A DNA stretch of 39,269 nucleotides from contig NZ_JAFCLS010000063.1 in the NCBI RefSeq assembly GCF_018131075.1, positions 1 to 39,269 of the forward strand, read 5' to 3'. The notes under the pieces were generated by a model. That model saw only the letters and a list, made by a program, of their open reading frames with translations, was not told where the DNA came from and ran no database searches. The stretch comes from Bradyrhizobium sp. JYMT SZCCT0428. GTDB taxonomy: Bacteria; Pseudomonadota; Alphaproteobacteria; Rhizobiales; Xanthobacteraceae. Positions 1-7,853 of this stretch are shown piece by piece (position 1 is the first letter of the stretch; the number at the start of each line of letters is the position of its first letter). A program made the translations under genes and the position numbers.

Positions 1-59
1 CATAAACCCCGCAACGCCCGCCTCGATCGCCTCATCTTAATCGAGGCACCAAGACTTAC

Positions 60-157
60 GACCCATACGCCGCGGCCTATCGGTTAGATCGCCGGCGTTA
101 GTGACCTTCTGAAGCAACGAGCGCCGCGGAGTATGGGTCCCGGCTCAAGGCCGGGAC
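60..157. repeat. Palindromic intergenic repeat, TATGGGTCCC family
   Basis: GACCCATACGCCGCGG at 60-75 is mirrored with one mismatch by CCGCGGAGTATGGGTC at 124-139. The right half runs into a GTCCCGGC / GCCGGGAC hairpin (137-144 and 150-157) followed by GACACC. The same GCCGCGG-TATGGGTCCC-hairpin-GGGACGAC architecture recurs at 9018-9138, so this is a dispersed family. It sits downstream of the minus-strand gene at 243-734 and could act as a transcript end or simply be a mobile palindrome. Nothing else is evident in 1-176. Confidence 0.7.
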
Positions 158-242
158 GACACCGAATGTATGGCTCTCACGAAACCTTCCCCGCCTTCAT
201 CGCCTCCTCCAGCCGCTTGGCCAGCGAGCGTAGCCACGCCCC

Positions 243-734
243 CTACTTCTTGTTCTCCTCGCAGAACTTCAGCGCCGCCAGCGCCTCGCCCATCCGCGGG
301 ATCTTGACCTCGACGCTGTTGTCCTCGTCGTCCTCGAAATCGATCGTCAGCAGTTTTGCCTTGCCGAGCGTGTCCAGGATCGACTGCTGGAATTCGAAAG
401 TGGCGCGGACGGCGGTCTTGTCGACCACCTCCCATTTCGCCTTCTTCATGATGTCCTTGTCGTCGGTGCCGACATCGGCCTGCAGGATCTTGCCGACCTT
501 GTCCCACTCCCACCGGTCGTAGATCACCGCGACCACGATCGCGTCCTTCGAGTAGCTCAGCACGATCACGTATTGGCTGTCGTCGTCATCCTTGTCCTTG
601 TATTCGCGGGCCGCATTGCAATGATCGTCTCCGCTGCGCTTCTCGACTTCCCAGTCGCCAACCTTGGTTTGCGCCAGCGCCGGCGCCGCCAAAAAACTCC
701 CGAGCAACAAAACCGCCAAAAGAATTCGCTTCAT
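243..734 (-). CDS. Small exported hypothetical protein
   Basis: A protein of 163 residues that I do not recognise as a named family. It begins with a clear Sec signal peptide (MKRILLAVLLLGSFLAAPALA, cleavage near AQT). The mature part is highly charged, with a run of D/K residues (KDKDDDDS) and alternating beta-like segments, consistent with a small periplasmic protein. Two Cys residues (in HCNAAR and in KFCEENKK near the C terminus) could form a disulfide. The start at 734 is chosen because the signal peptide begins there and a GGGAGG ribosome-binding site precedes it; a longer upstream frame would add a non-signal-like extension. The TAG stop is followed in frame by 21 protein-like codons (177-242, reading GAWLRSLAKRLEEAMKAG), so the gene may have been shortened by a nonsense change. 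Confidence 0.8.
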   Translation of the reverse strand: MKRILLAVLLLGSFLAAPALAQTKVGDWEVEKRSGDDHCNAAREYKDKDDDDSQYVIVLSYSKDAIVVAVIYDRWEWDKVGKILQADVGTDDKDIMKKAKWEVVDKTAVRATFEFQQSILDTLGKAKLLTIDFEDDEDNSVEVKIPRMGEALAALKFCEENKK

Positions 735-807
735 ATCAGCCTCCCGCCTGTCTCGGGCCAAACTGATCACCTCCGGCAAGGAGTCGCAAGGCTCAACGAG
801 TTGGCCT

Positions 808-863
808 GTAGCCCGGATGAGCAAAGCGATATCCGGGACAGTGTGGTCCCGGACATCGCGAAG
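808..863. repeat. GTAGCCCGGATGAGC-type palindromic repeat
   Basis: GTAGCCCGGATGAGC, then AAAGCGATATCCGGGAC, then a mirrored GGTCCCGGACATCGC. This is a degenerate copy of the near-perfect inverted repeat at 9995-10070. It lies between two minus-strand genes, downstream of the TonB receptor and upstream of the small exported protein. Such sequences are common intergenic repeats in Bradyrhizobium-type genomes (from memory). Confidence 0.75.
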
Positions 864-924
864 ACTCTCATCGCGCGCACGTTCGCAAGGCTCGAAGATT
901 CGGCAGGACCGGCAGGGGCAGCTT

Positions 925-3198
925 CTACCAGCGATAGCCGAGCGTTGCGATGACGGTCAGTGGCGCGCCGCGATAGCAGTAACCGACCTGGCAAGTCGTG
1001 TAGCGAAGATCGAACAGATTCTTGACGTTGACCTGGAATTGCATGCCCTTCAGCTGCTTCGCGGCCTGCCCGAAATCATATTTCAGCGCCGCATCGAACA
1101 GGGTGACGCTGCTGTTCTTGAACGTGTTCTGGTCATCACCGTAATTCGACGACAGATAGCGCATGCCGCCTCCAACGCTAAGTCCGGAAAACTGGCCGAA
1201 GGCCGGGACGTCGTAGTTGCCCCACAGCGTAAATGTGTGCGGCGGATTTCCGGACGGCACCTTCCCGATCACCGTGGTGTCGGCAGCCTGCAGCGTCTTC
1301 ATGTCGAGATAGGTGTAGGACGACGTGATGTTGAAGCCGCCGCCGAGATTGCCGAGCGCCTGCAACTCCAGACCACGACTCTGAATCTCGCCGCGCTGAA
1401 CGGTCACTCCCGCTCCCGTGTAGACCAGTCCACCATCCTGCGTCAGATCGAACACGGCCGCCGAGATGAAACTCTTGGAGCCGGCCGGCTGATACTTGAA
1501 GCCGATCTCGGTCTGCTTGCCCGTGGTCGGCTTGAAAAAACTACCCTCCGGGCTGACGCCGAGATTGGGGAAGAAGGACGTCGAGTAGGCAACATAGGGA
1601 GCGACGCCGGAATCGAAGACGTAAGTAAGGCCCGCGCGACCGCTATAGGCCTGATCGGACTGCGTCTGCCTGGTGACCGCGATCAGATCCTGTCCGCTGG
1701 AGCTGACCCGGTCGTTACGCCCGCTGAGGGTCAGAATCCAGCGATCAAGCTTGGCCTGATCCTGGATATAGGCGCCGAACTGGTTCTGCTGCTGTGCGGT
1801 CGACGACGCAATGGCCGGATCGGAAATAGCTTCCGGCAGGTAAGAAGGAGCCAGCAGATTGAGATCGGACACACCGAAGCCAAAACCCTGCTTGTCCTTG
1901 AAGCTGGACCAGGTGTAGTCGACGCCCATCAGCGTGGTGTGTTGCACGGGCCCGGTCAGGAACTTGGCCTCGACCTGATTGTCGACGATCGCCGACTGAA
2001 GCTGATCGTGAACGTAACCCTTATAGCGCGAGGCGATTTGCGTCACGGGATCGACACCCAGGATTCCGACGTAGCGCGTGACGGAATCCAGATCGGTGTA
2101 GCGGAACTTCTGCCTGACGGTGACGGCGTTGTTGAGCGCGTGCTCGAAGAGATACCCGATGCGGCCCTGCTCCTGATCGAGCGAGTTATAGGACGGGCTG
2201 CCGGTAAAGATATTCGTGGTGGTGCCGGCCGCCGACGAATAGGTGAACATCGAGCCGGGGGTCTGGGATTTCTGATACCCGCCCAGAATGGTCAGCGAGG
2301 TCGATGCGTCGGGCCGCCAGGTGAAGGCAGGCGCAATGGACGTGCGATTGTCCTTACCCCCGGGCACGAACAGATCCGCGTCGCGAACCACGCCGGTCAG
2401 CCGGTAGAGAAACTGCCCGCTGGGATCGAGTGGGCCGGAAAGATCGAAATTGCCTTGATAGCGGCTGCGGTCGCCGACGATGCCCTGGATTTCGTGGTAG
2501 GGCTGGCTGGTCGGCAGCTTGCTCGAGATGTCGATCAGCCCGCCCGGCGAGCCGAGGCCGTACACCGCAGAACTCGGCCCTCGCACCACCGTGATGCTGT
2601 CGGCAAGGTAAGGCTCGTTCTTGTAGACACCAAGCCCCGCGCCAACCAGCCGCAACCCATCGAGATAAGTGCCGTTATAGGTGATGTCGAAACCGCGGAT
2701 CGCAATCGCGTCGAAGCGAGGATCGAAGCCGGAGGCATCGGTGCGCACACCCGGCTGATAAGAGACGGCTTCCGTCAGCGACTGCACGGCGCGATCGTCG
2801 AGCTCCTTGCGCGTCACGACGGAAATCGACTGCGGCGTTTCTATCAGTGGCGTATTGGTCTTGGTGCCGGAAGCGCTGCTGTTCGCAACATATTCCACCG
2901 GCGCACTGTTCGCCCGTCCAGCCCCCTGCCTGCTTTGCGCCTGAACCGCGGCCGCATTGCCGCGCCTGGCCGCCGCGGCAGGCGCACGGGACGATCGCGT
3001 GCGTTGCGTGGCCTGGACCGCGCTCCGCTGCTTCGGAGAATTCGGCGCATCGACCGTCACTGGAGGCAGCGCGACGCCGTTCTGTGCAGCGCTCGTCTGC
3101 GCCTGTGCGCCCAGGATGTCGATCCCGACCGATCCGAGAACCACCGAACCAAATATGGTCGCGTTGACTACAGAAGTTGTTCCCCACAAGCGACGCAT
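925..3198 (-). CDS. TonB-dependent siderophore receptor
   Basis: Outer-membrane beta-barrel receptor that would import a ferric siderophore using TonB energy. The chosen start gives 757 residues with a signal peptide (MRRLWGTTSVVNATIFGSVV..., cleavage near AQAQT). Next come a Pro/Ala-rich N-terminal linker, a plug domain (TPLIETPQSISVVTRKEL, then AVSYQPGVRTDASGFDPRFD, IRGFDITYNGTYLDGLR, VVRGPSSAVYGLGSPGG) and a long barrel ending in GYRW with the usual terminal aromatic residue. The plug wording is typical of the FhuA/FhuE/FoxA-like siderophore receptor group, so a hydroxamate siderophore is an inference. An upstream in-frame start at 3342 exists but would bury the signal peptide. No ABC transporter, FecIR pair or biosynthesis gene is adjacent, so it is an orphan receptor. 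I could not find a convincing Irr/Fur box upstream. Confidence 0.93.
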   Translation of the reverse strand: MRRLWGTTSVVNATIFGSVVLGSVGIDILGAQAQTSAAQNGVALPPVTVDAPNSPKQRSAVQATQRTRSSRAPAAAARRGNAAAVQAQSRQGAGRANSAPVEYVANSSASGTKTNTPLIETPQSISVVTRKELDDRAVQSLTEAVSYQPGVRTDASGFDPRFDAIAIRGFDITYNGTYLDGLRLVGAGLGVYKNEPYLADSITVVRGPSSAVYGLGSPGGLIDISSKLPTSQPYHEIQGIVGDRSRYQGNFDLSGPLDPSGQFLYRLTGVVRDADLFVPGGKDNRTSIAPAFTWRPDASTSLTILGGYQKSQTPGSMFTYSSAAGTTTNIFTGSPSYNSLDQEQGRIGYLFEHALNNAVTVRQKFRYTDLDSVTRYVGILGVDPVTQIASRYKGYVHDQLQSAIVDNQVEAKFLTGPVQHTTLMGVDYTWSSFKDKQGFGFGVSDLNLLAPSYLPEAISDPAIASSTAQQQNQFGAYIQDQAKLDRWILTLSGRNDRVSSSGQDLIAVTRQTQSDQAYSGRAGLTYVFDSGVAPYVAYSTSFFPNLGVSPEGSFFKPTTGKQTEIGFKYQPAGSKSFISAAVFDLTQDGGLVYTGAGVTVQRGEIQSRGLELQALGNLGGGFNITSSYTYLDMKTLQAADTTVIGKVPSGNPPHTFTLWGNYDVPAFGQFSGLSVGGGMRYLSSNYGDDQNTFKNSSVTLFDAALKYDFGQAAKQLKGMQFQVNVKNLFDLRYTTCQVGYCYRGAPLTVIATLGYRW

Positions 3199-3726
3199 AC
3201 CCCGAAACGAAACAGTCCCCACCGATGATCCCCGCAAATTTTGAGCATGAAGCCGCTGTACGAGCAAAGCTCGTCTGCAACGCGCACGCGTCGATTGATG
3301 CGGGCTTCTATCGAAGGGGTGACGAAACATCCACACGCGCAAAATAGAATCGCTTCAAACGCCAAACCGCACGCAATGTGGAATGAATCAAAACACGCGC
3401 AGAAAAATTTAGATCGACTCCAAACTATTGAGTGCCCGCACGCAACACACGCGCACGGCTCGAGAAATCTCGCAGGAAGAAAATATCGACCACAATATCA
3501 GCAATGCGGAAACATTCTGAAACAAACAACGGCGCTCTGCAGACCGCACGAAGGAAGTGCGGCAAGATCGCGTACGACGCTAATTCGCGAACCTCAATGA
3601 GGTGGACAATGATTCGCGCAAACGATTCCGCGCGTCATGAACACGTCCTTTATGCTCGGAGCCATCGTTGCCATGGCCGTTATGAAACAGTGAAAGGCAC
3701 TTGAGCCTCGCGGACAAGCAAGCAGC
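3199..3726. other. Long intergenic region, no gene recognised
   Basis: About 530 bases between the divergent TonB receptor and the first GG-peptide gene. The stretch 3330-3500 is noticeably richer in A and C (many ACACGC and AAAC words) than its surroundings. Open frames exist but have no ribosome-binding site or protein-like composition. It presumably holds the receptor promoter. TTTAGATCGACTCCAAACT near 3409-3427 is only loosely like an iron-control element. Confidence 0.5.
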
Positions 3727-3756
3727 GAAGGCGCGGGGCCGACGCCCCGCGCCTTC
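3727..3756. terminator. Perfect GC-rich hairpin
   Basis: GAAGGCGCGGGGC (3727-3739), loop CGAC, GCCCCGCGCCTTC (3744-3756): a perfect 13-bp stem. No T tract follows on the plus strand, so it may be a factor-independent stop for minus-strand or upstream transcripts, or a structural barrier insulating the GG-peptide promoter that follows. Confidence 0.6.
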
Positions 3757-3767
3757 TGAAGCCGTGC

Positions 3768-3782
3768 TGTGATGTGGTCACA
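3768..3782. promoter_or_regulatory. CRP/FNR-like palindrome upstream of GG peptide 1
   Basis: TGTGA-TGTGG-TCACA, both half-sites perfect for a CRP-type consensus but with a 5-base rather than 6-base spacer. It ends 102 bases before the ATG of the GG-leader peptide at 3885. Comparable sites lie upstream of the other three GG-peptide genes in the window. Confidence 0.5.
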
Positions 3783-3884
3783 CAGCAGCACCGCTATGCG
3801 ATCTGGTAAATCACTCAGTCCGTGATAGCATCCCTCCACAGTCGAAGCGGATGGCCGCTTCGTCTCGGCAGAGGAGAAGCGCAG

Positions 3885-4073
3885 ATGAAAAAATCTGATA
3901 CGAACTCCCAGAAGTCCGCAGACAAGAAGGTCGAAGCGCCGGTTCAGCTCAAGCCGGAGCAGCTCGAAGCCGTCGCAGGCGGCATGAGAGCACGGATCGA
4001 TACCAAGGGCACCGGCACGACCACGACAGGCGCCGTTGGGCCGAAGACGACTACCACCAAGCTGACAAGTTAG
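3885..4073 (+). CDS. GG-leader small peptide 1 (putative secreted or RiPP-like precursor)
   Basis: A 62-residue peptide starting MKKSDTNSQKSADKK at an ATG preceded by GAGGAG. The N-terminal half is charged and helical-looking and ends with LKPEQLEAVAGG, a classic double-glycine leader as cleaved by C39-peptidase ABC exporters in bacteriocin and RiPP systems. The part after GG is a 29-residue core rich in Thr, Gly and Lys (TGTTTTGAVGPKTTTTK) with no Cys, so lanthionine chemistry is unlikely. It belongs with the peptides at 11141, 21000 (frameshifted) and 31091. No exporter is nearby. The cysteine-rich gene that follows at 4255 is in the same orientation 181 bases on and might be co-transcribed. 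Assignment rests on the leader motif only. Confidence 0.75.
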   Translation: MKKSDTNSQKSADKKVEAPVQLKPEQLEAVAGGMRARIDTKGTGTTTTGAVGPKTTTTKLTS

Positions 4074-4254
4074 TTGATTTGAAAACGGGATGGCGTTTGG
4101 CGCGCGATGCGCCGGACGCTGTCTCGAAGGCTTTTCAGATAGTCATTTGCGAGACTGAGCGTTCAAGGCCGAGCCGCGGATTGCGCCTCCCGCTGCACAC
4201 CCAACTGCGGTGAGGCAATCGATCGGCACCGGCCGCGAACTGGAGGGTCGTTTG

Positions 4255-4689
4255 ATGTCCAGAGCATCCAGCCAAGAGATCGACTGCCCGAGCGCCCAGG
4301 CAACCGCTGATGGCGCGCGCGTCTTTGGCATCATGACAGGCACGCCCGACGAGCACAGGGTTGGCTATCTCACCGAGACGGTGCCGATCTCCGAGAAGCT
4401 CCTGGCGCTGGCAGGACCGGCCAAGCCCACGCAACTTTTCAGAATTGCGGCGCCGTGCGCCGGCGCCAGCGGCGGCTGCAAGCATTTCAAGGGCAACGCC
4501 TGCAGTCTGGCCGAACGCATCGTTGCGGGCACCCCTGTGGTGGTCAACGCGCTTCCTGCGTGCCAGATCAGATCCACCTGCCGCTGGTTTCGTCAGGAAG
4601 GCAAAGAGGCCTGCTTCCGCTGTCCGCAGGTCATGACGGATAAATCCAATGCCTCCGACTATGAGCGGCAGATCGCCGACGCCGAATAG
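4255..4689 (+). CDS. Cysteine-rich hypothetical protein
   Basis: A 144-residue cytosolic protein with no signal peptide. Seven cysteines are clustered in its second half at about residues 68, 75, 83, 103, 109, 120 and 123. The spacing is APC-x6-CKHF-x4-C, then PACQIRSTCRWFRQEG and CFRCPQVMTD. This looks like a metal or Fe-S cluster ligand set. I recall similar wording in uncharacterised proteins of other bacteria but know no assigned function. The ATG at 4255 is preferred because GGAGGG precedes it; a GTG at 4210 is in frame but poorly supported. It follows GG peptide 1 on the same strand, so a link to that peptide (regulation, maturation or redox sensing) is possible but only inferred. Confidence 0.7.
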   Translation: MSRASSQEIDCPSAQATADGARVFGIMTGTPDEHRVGYLTETVPISEKLLALAGPAKPTQLFRIAAPCAGASGGCKHFKGNACSLAERIVAGTPVVVNALPACQIRSTCRWFRQEGKEACFRCPQVMTDKSNASDYERQIADAE

Positions 4690-4890
4690 TGCCGTATGCA
4701 ACGCTTATTCGATCACCGCGCGGATTTGACCGGCTGATACGTGTGATAGCAGTGAAACAAGCAGCAGCACGGCTTTGTTCTCCATCCGACTCCAGTTTGT
4801 TCGCAAAGAACGAATCGGAATCGCGCAAATCAGCGCGGATCAATTCCTAACAACACGTTGCGTCACCTTTGTGCGCCCTCATCACGACAA

Positions 4891-4917
4891 AAAGCCCGCG
4901 ACGACATCGCGGGCTTT
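4891..4917 (-). terminator. Rho-independent terminator (bidirectional)
   Basis: AAAGCCCGCGA (4891-4901), loop CGACA, TCGCGGGCTTT (4907-4917): an 11-bp stem. On the minus strand it is followed by a run of five T (GGGCTTTTTGTCG), which suits the gene ending at 4982. On the plus strand CTTCT follows, which could also stop transcripts from 4255-4689. The remaining bases of 4690-4981 show nothing else. Confidence 0.85.
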
Positions 4918-4981
4918 CTTCTAAATGCGACAAGGCGCTCGTGCATCGGCGCCAGTTGAAGCGCCGATCAAGCATTTGTCC

Positions 4982-5248
4982 TCACTGAACGACGCGGCCG
5001 GTGGTTTCGGTGCGGCCTTGTGCGGTCGTGATCTTGCTCCGCGGTGTCAGGACGCTGAGCTGAACTGGCGTGACCGATGTGGCAACGGGCGACGCTTCCT
5101 GGACGTTTTCTGCCCCCATCACCTGAAGCTGCACGGCCGAGACCGGCAAGCCTGCCCTCTCGTAGGACGGCAACTCGGCTGCAATAGCAGCGCTGGCGGC
5201 CGTCATCGCGAACACGGCGGCGGCAGCGACGGACAGGGAAATCTTCAC
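4982..5248 (-). CDS. Small exported hypothetical protein
   Basis: An 88-residue protein with a strong Sec signal peptide (KISLSVAAAAVFAMTAASAAIA, cleavage near AAE). The mature peptide of about 64 residues begins ELPSYERAGLPVSAVQLQ and is polar, without Cys. The start codon is GTG at 5246-5248, supported by AAGGAGAA nine bases upstream and by the signal peptide beginning there. The gene is monocistronic between an intergenic gap and its own terminator at 4891-4917. The family is not recognised; short periplasmic proteins of this shape are common in Bradyrhizobium-type genomes. Function unknown. Confidence 0.8.
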   Translation of the reverse strand: MKISLSVAAAAVFAMTAASAAIAAELPSYERAGLPVSAVQLQVMGAENVQEASPVATSVTPVQLSVLTPRSKITTAQGRTETTGRVVQ

Positions 5249-5443
5249 GGCAATTCTCCTTGGATGGCTTGGAACACGGATCTAGTAGTCGCTTGTTGCA
5301 TTGCAATAGTTCAAGGGTGCAATGCAGAGTTCCTTCCGTAGTTCTCCGGCCGTGAACATAGTTCCGCCTCCTCGGCTGCGTTAAAACGCAGATATGCGGA
5401 TCGCTTTCAGGCGGGTGCCATTGCATTTGATACGGAGCACCAA

Positions 5444-6274
5444 ATGGATTCCACAATGAGCAACAGGCTCGCCGAAGGGCAGATCGCGAGCCTGGAGGAG
5501 CAACTGTCGAACCTGGCGCGCGAAGCGGGATTTAGTCCTTCGGCCCCGCCGCCCAGCAAGAAGACGTCGAGCGCCCCGCCGGCAACGCGGCATCGATTGG
5601 CGGATTGGCGCTATGTGGCTGCCGCCGGTTGCCTGTTGGCAGCATGCATTAGTGTCGTCGCCTGGTGGTGGCCATCCTCCCCTGATACGGCGATGAAGGC
5701 GCCCGCAGCTCCGATAGCTCTGGCACAGGCCGCACCGCAAGCCGCTGCGCCGAAAGACGCCGCACCGGCTGCTGTTGCCCCGTCTGCCGGGCTGGAGCAG
5801 CAACTCCAACCGATGACGCGCGATCTCGCTGCCTTGAGGCAATCGCTCGAACAGTACAAGGTGACGCAAGACCAACTGGTCCGGGACAATGAAAATCTCA
5901 GAAGCCAATTGGCGGCGGGCCGGGAAGAAATCGCGCGCAACAACGGCGTCATCGACCAGCTCAGGGCGACACAGATCCAGATGGCGCGCGAAAGCCAGAC
6001 GCTGACCGATCGCGTCAACGCAAGCCAGCAACAACTCGCCCGCATCATCGCCAGCGCTGCAGAGTTAAACACGCTGCCCGAAGAGCCAAAGGCGATGTCT
6101 GAAGAACCAAAGATGATCCCTGAAGAGCCAAAGGTGATGCCCGGAACACCACTGCCGCGTCCGCGGCAGGCCAATGTCGCTCAGACGCAAAAGCCGGCGC
6201 CAGCCCCGGCGCGGCCGCAAGCCAAAAAACCGCAATCGTCAGTGTCATGGCCGTGGTCGCCTCGCAGCCCGTAG
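5444..6274 (+). CDS. Membrane-anchored coiled-coil hypothetical protein
   Basis: A 276-residue protein. An N-terminal cytosolic helix (residues 1-30, LEEQLSNLAREAGF) and a Pro/Ser linker precede one transmembrane segment around residues 55-75 (RYVAAAGCLLAACISVVAWWW). An Ala/Pro-rich linker follows, then a long predicted coiled coil at about residues 115-210 (Q/E/L/R-rich heptads such as LAALRQSLEQYKVTQDQLVR). Next is a three-copy 7-residue repeat (EEPKAM, EEPKMI, EEPKVM) encoded by three 21-bp tandem units at 6077-6139. The tail is Pro/Lys-rich. GGAG eight bases upstream supports the start. It resembles rhizobial hypothetical proteins with a single-pass anchor and periplasmic coiled coil; a structural or envelope role is an inference. 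Confidence 0.8.
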   Translation: MDSTMSNRLAEGQIASLEEQLSNLAREAGFSPSAPPPSKKTSSAPPATRHRLADWRYVAAAGCLLAACISVVAWWWPSSPDTAMKAPAAPIALAQAAPQAAAPKDAAPAAVAPSAGLEQQLQPMTRDLAALRQSLEQYKVTQDQLVRDNENLRSQLAAGREEIARNNGVIDQLRATQIQMARESQTLTDRVNASQQQLARIIASAAELNTLPEEPKAMSEEPKMIPEEPKVMPGTPLPRPRQANVAQTQKPAPAPARPQAKKPQSSVSWPWSPRSP

Positions 6275-6468
6275 AGCCGCAGGTGAGCCGCGCCTTGCGC
6301 GGATCCGTTGCGCCAATCTCCCACCGATTAGTGCGCTTGCGGCGCTTGGATTCGCGCGCCCGTAGTACTACCGGGACAGCCTTTGGCTGCGTACGGCGCA
6401 TGTAGAATCATGGCATGCAATCTGCATGGAGTTAGTTGACCGGGAATATCCTATCAACGAAGGACACC

Positions 6469-6684
6469 ATGCTCGTTACACTCGTCGCCGTTCTCTGCAA
6501 CGGCCAGCTATGCCTCGAGAAAGTCGTCACCAATAGTGACCAGTCGGGCATCACCATGACCGCCTGTATGGTCAATGCGCAAATCGGCATTGCCGAATGG
6601 CTCGCCAAGGGTCCGTATCACCAATGGAAACTACAGCGATACAAATGCATCGCGGGCAAATACGTGCCCAAAGACGAAGCATGA
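6469..6684 (+). CDS. Small hypothetical protein
   Basis: A 71-residue protein beginning MLVTLVAVLCNGQLCLEKVV. The ATG at 6469 is preceded by AAGGA; an in-frame TTG at 6436 lacks support. It contains four Cys (in LCNGQLC, TACMV and YKCIAG) and a hydrophobic start that is too short and too quickly interrupted to be a convincing signal peptide. It is followed immediately by a hairpin at 6691-6710. Family and function unknown. Confidence 0.7.
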   Translation: MLVTLVAVLCNGQLCLEKVVTNSDQSGITMTACMVNAQIGIAEWLAKGPYHQWKLQRYKCIAGKYVPKDEA

Positions 6685-6690
6685 ATGCGC

Positions 6691-6710
6691 CGCCTCTCGG
6701 ATGAGAGGCG
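6691..6710 (+). terminator. Hairpin directly after a stop codon
   Basis: CGCCTCTC (6691-6698), loop GGAT, GAGAGGCG (6703-6710): a perfect 8-bp stem starting six bases after the TGA of the preceding gene. No T tract follows, so termination efficiency is uncertain. Confidence 0.6.
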
Positions 6711-6780
6711 CCCTCGCCTGCTGGCGCGCTACGTCGCGCTTGACGTTGGCAACATGCTTGCCAAACTTTCGCAGCCTGCA

Positions 6781-6808
6781 CGGCGGATTCGCGGTGCGCA
6801 ATCCGCCG
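6781..6808. repeat. CGGCGGATT palindromic repeat
   Basis: CGGCGGATT (6781-6789), ten bases, AATCCGCCG (6800-6808): perfect 9-bp arms. Another copy lies at 9489-9519. It sits just upstream of the decayed GyrI-like gene. Confidence 0.7.
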
Positions 6809-6886
6809 ATTCGTGTCTCAAGCGGCGGATCGCGCTACCGCAGGCGGATTGGACCGGAACGCGGCACAGCGCAGCATCCAGCACCC

Positions 6887-7193
6887 GTGACCACCGTGGA
6901 CAAGATCGATTTTCAACAAGCAGCTCGCAACATTCTACAGCGCGCCTAAAGGCAGCTTTGCCAGCGCCGACATGCCTGCCATGCAATTTGTCAAGATCAA
7001 CGGCGAAGGCGACCCCAATCGTGATCCAGCCTATCAGCGCGCCATCGAGTGCTCGCCAGGCCACGAGATCATGCCTGCGATGGGGGTGACGTTTGCAGGG
7101 CGGCATCACGAGATCTATCTCAGCGATGCACGCCGGACGCCGCCGGAAAAGCTCAAGACGATCCTGCGGCAACCGGTCAGAAGCGCCGGCTGA
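6887..7193 (+). pseudogene. GyrI-like domain protein, frameshifted and internally deleted
   Basis: The remains of a GyrI-like small-molecule-binding protein (PF06445-type). The likely start GTG at 6887 reads V-T-T-V-D-K-I-D-F and is then out of frame by one base near the TTTT at 6910-6913. The continuation in the other frame is FNKQLATFYSAPKGSF, DMPAMQFVKINGEGDPNRDP, AYQRAIE, which is the conserved family N terminus. It then jumps to RHHEIYLSDARRTPPEKLKT and ends ILRQPVRSAG, the conserved C terminus. In the intact family roughly 100 or more residues separate these blocks, so the centre has been lost and replaced by about 15 unrelated codons. The gene is therefore non-functional. Identification rests on the HHEIYLSDxRRTxPEKLKT signature. 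Confidence 0.88.
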
Positions 7194-7466
7194 GGTCCCG
7201 CCCTTTGAACCAAAAGAACGCAGCCTGCGACCAATATTAATTAGCGCCGTACACGCCCCAGGTTCCCGGTTTCGAGGGTCGCTCGCTTCATTCGCGCTCC
7301 CGGGAAAAAGTGGCAACTGCCCGTAATGTCGGATATCGAACAGACGATCGAACCCGGAACGATTTAAAATTATCGCTGCCTGAGTCGCGCAATTAATTTA
7401 TTATAACCAGTTGGCATCATTGCATTTTAGCCGGAAAGACCTTTTCACTATTGAACAGTTTCAGGG

Positions 7467-7721
7467 ATGGATCAGGGAACCACCAGATTGGTCGCCGGCA
7501 CTCGTTTTAAGATGAGTGAACTCGGAGCCGCTCGATGCCCGGAACTGGCCGGGCAAACTGGGATCGTTGTCGAGGTGAGCCCTAGCAACACGGGCGTTAC
7601 CGTGTTGTTCGATGGCGCCAGCAGACCAACTGCCCTGCACAGGGATTTTATCACCCCGATCTCGAACAACGGATCGTGGGGCGGTTCGCGAACTGGAAAC
7701 ACCAGTCCGCCCCCAAAGTGA
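7467..7721 (+). CDS. Small hypothetical protein with SH3/KOW-like core
   Basis: An 84-residue protein. Residues 10-65 (GTRFKMSELGAARCPELAGQ, then TGIVVEVSPSNTGVTVLFDG and HRDFITPI) look like a small beta-barrel. The G-x-x-G-I-V pattern is reminiscent of KOW/SH3-type folds that read RNA or protein surfaces. The tail after residue 66 is Gly/Ser/Pro-rich and disordered. A weak CAGGG precedes the ATG. The gene stands alone, convergent with the dipeptidase gene. The fold is a guess from pattern; the function is unknown. Confidence 0.65.
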   Translation: MDQGTTRLVAGTRFKMSELGAARCPELAGQTGIVVEVSPSNTGVTVLFDGASRPTALHRDFITPISNNGSWGGSRTGNTSPPPK

Positions 7722-7853
7722 AGTTCACGCCCGCCGGCGCCCGACCGGTTTGCGTGAAGAAGTCCGCATTCCGAAGCGCGACCCGCGCTCTTTCGGAGTA
7801 CCCCGAATTTGCCGCAGCAGGCGCGGTCGCCACGGGAGCGACGACTCCCGGTT

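Noticed and set aside
664..3228. Very long open frame (854 codons) on the plus strand
   Set aside because: It is antisense to the TonB receptor, has no recognisable domains, and its Arg/Ile/Gly-rich composition is typical of the reverse frame of a GC-rich gene.
3405..3430. Possible Irr/Fur-type iron box upstream of the TonB receptor
   Set aside because: TTTAGATCGACTCCAAACT matches only one half of the known element, so it was not annotated as a site.
3241..3704. Overlapping plus-strand frames of 90 to 119 codons
   Set aside because: No ribosome-binding site, erratic composition, and no similarity between frames and any known family.
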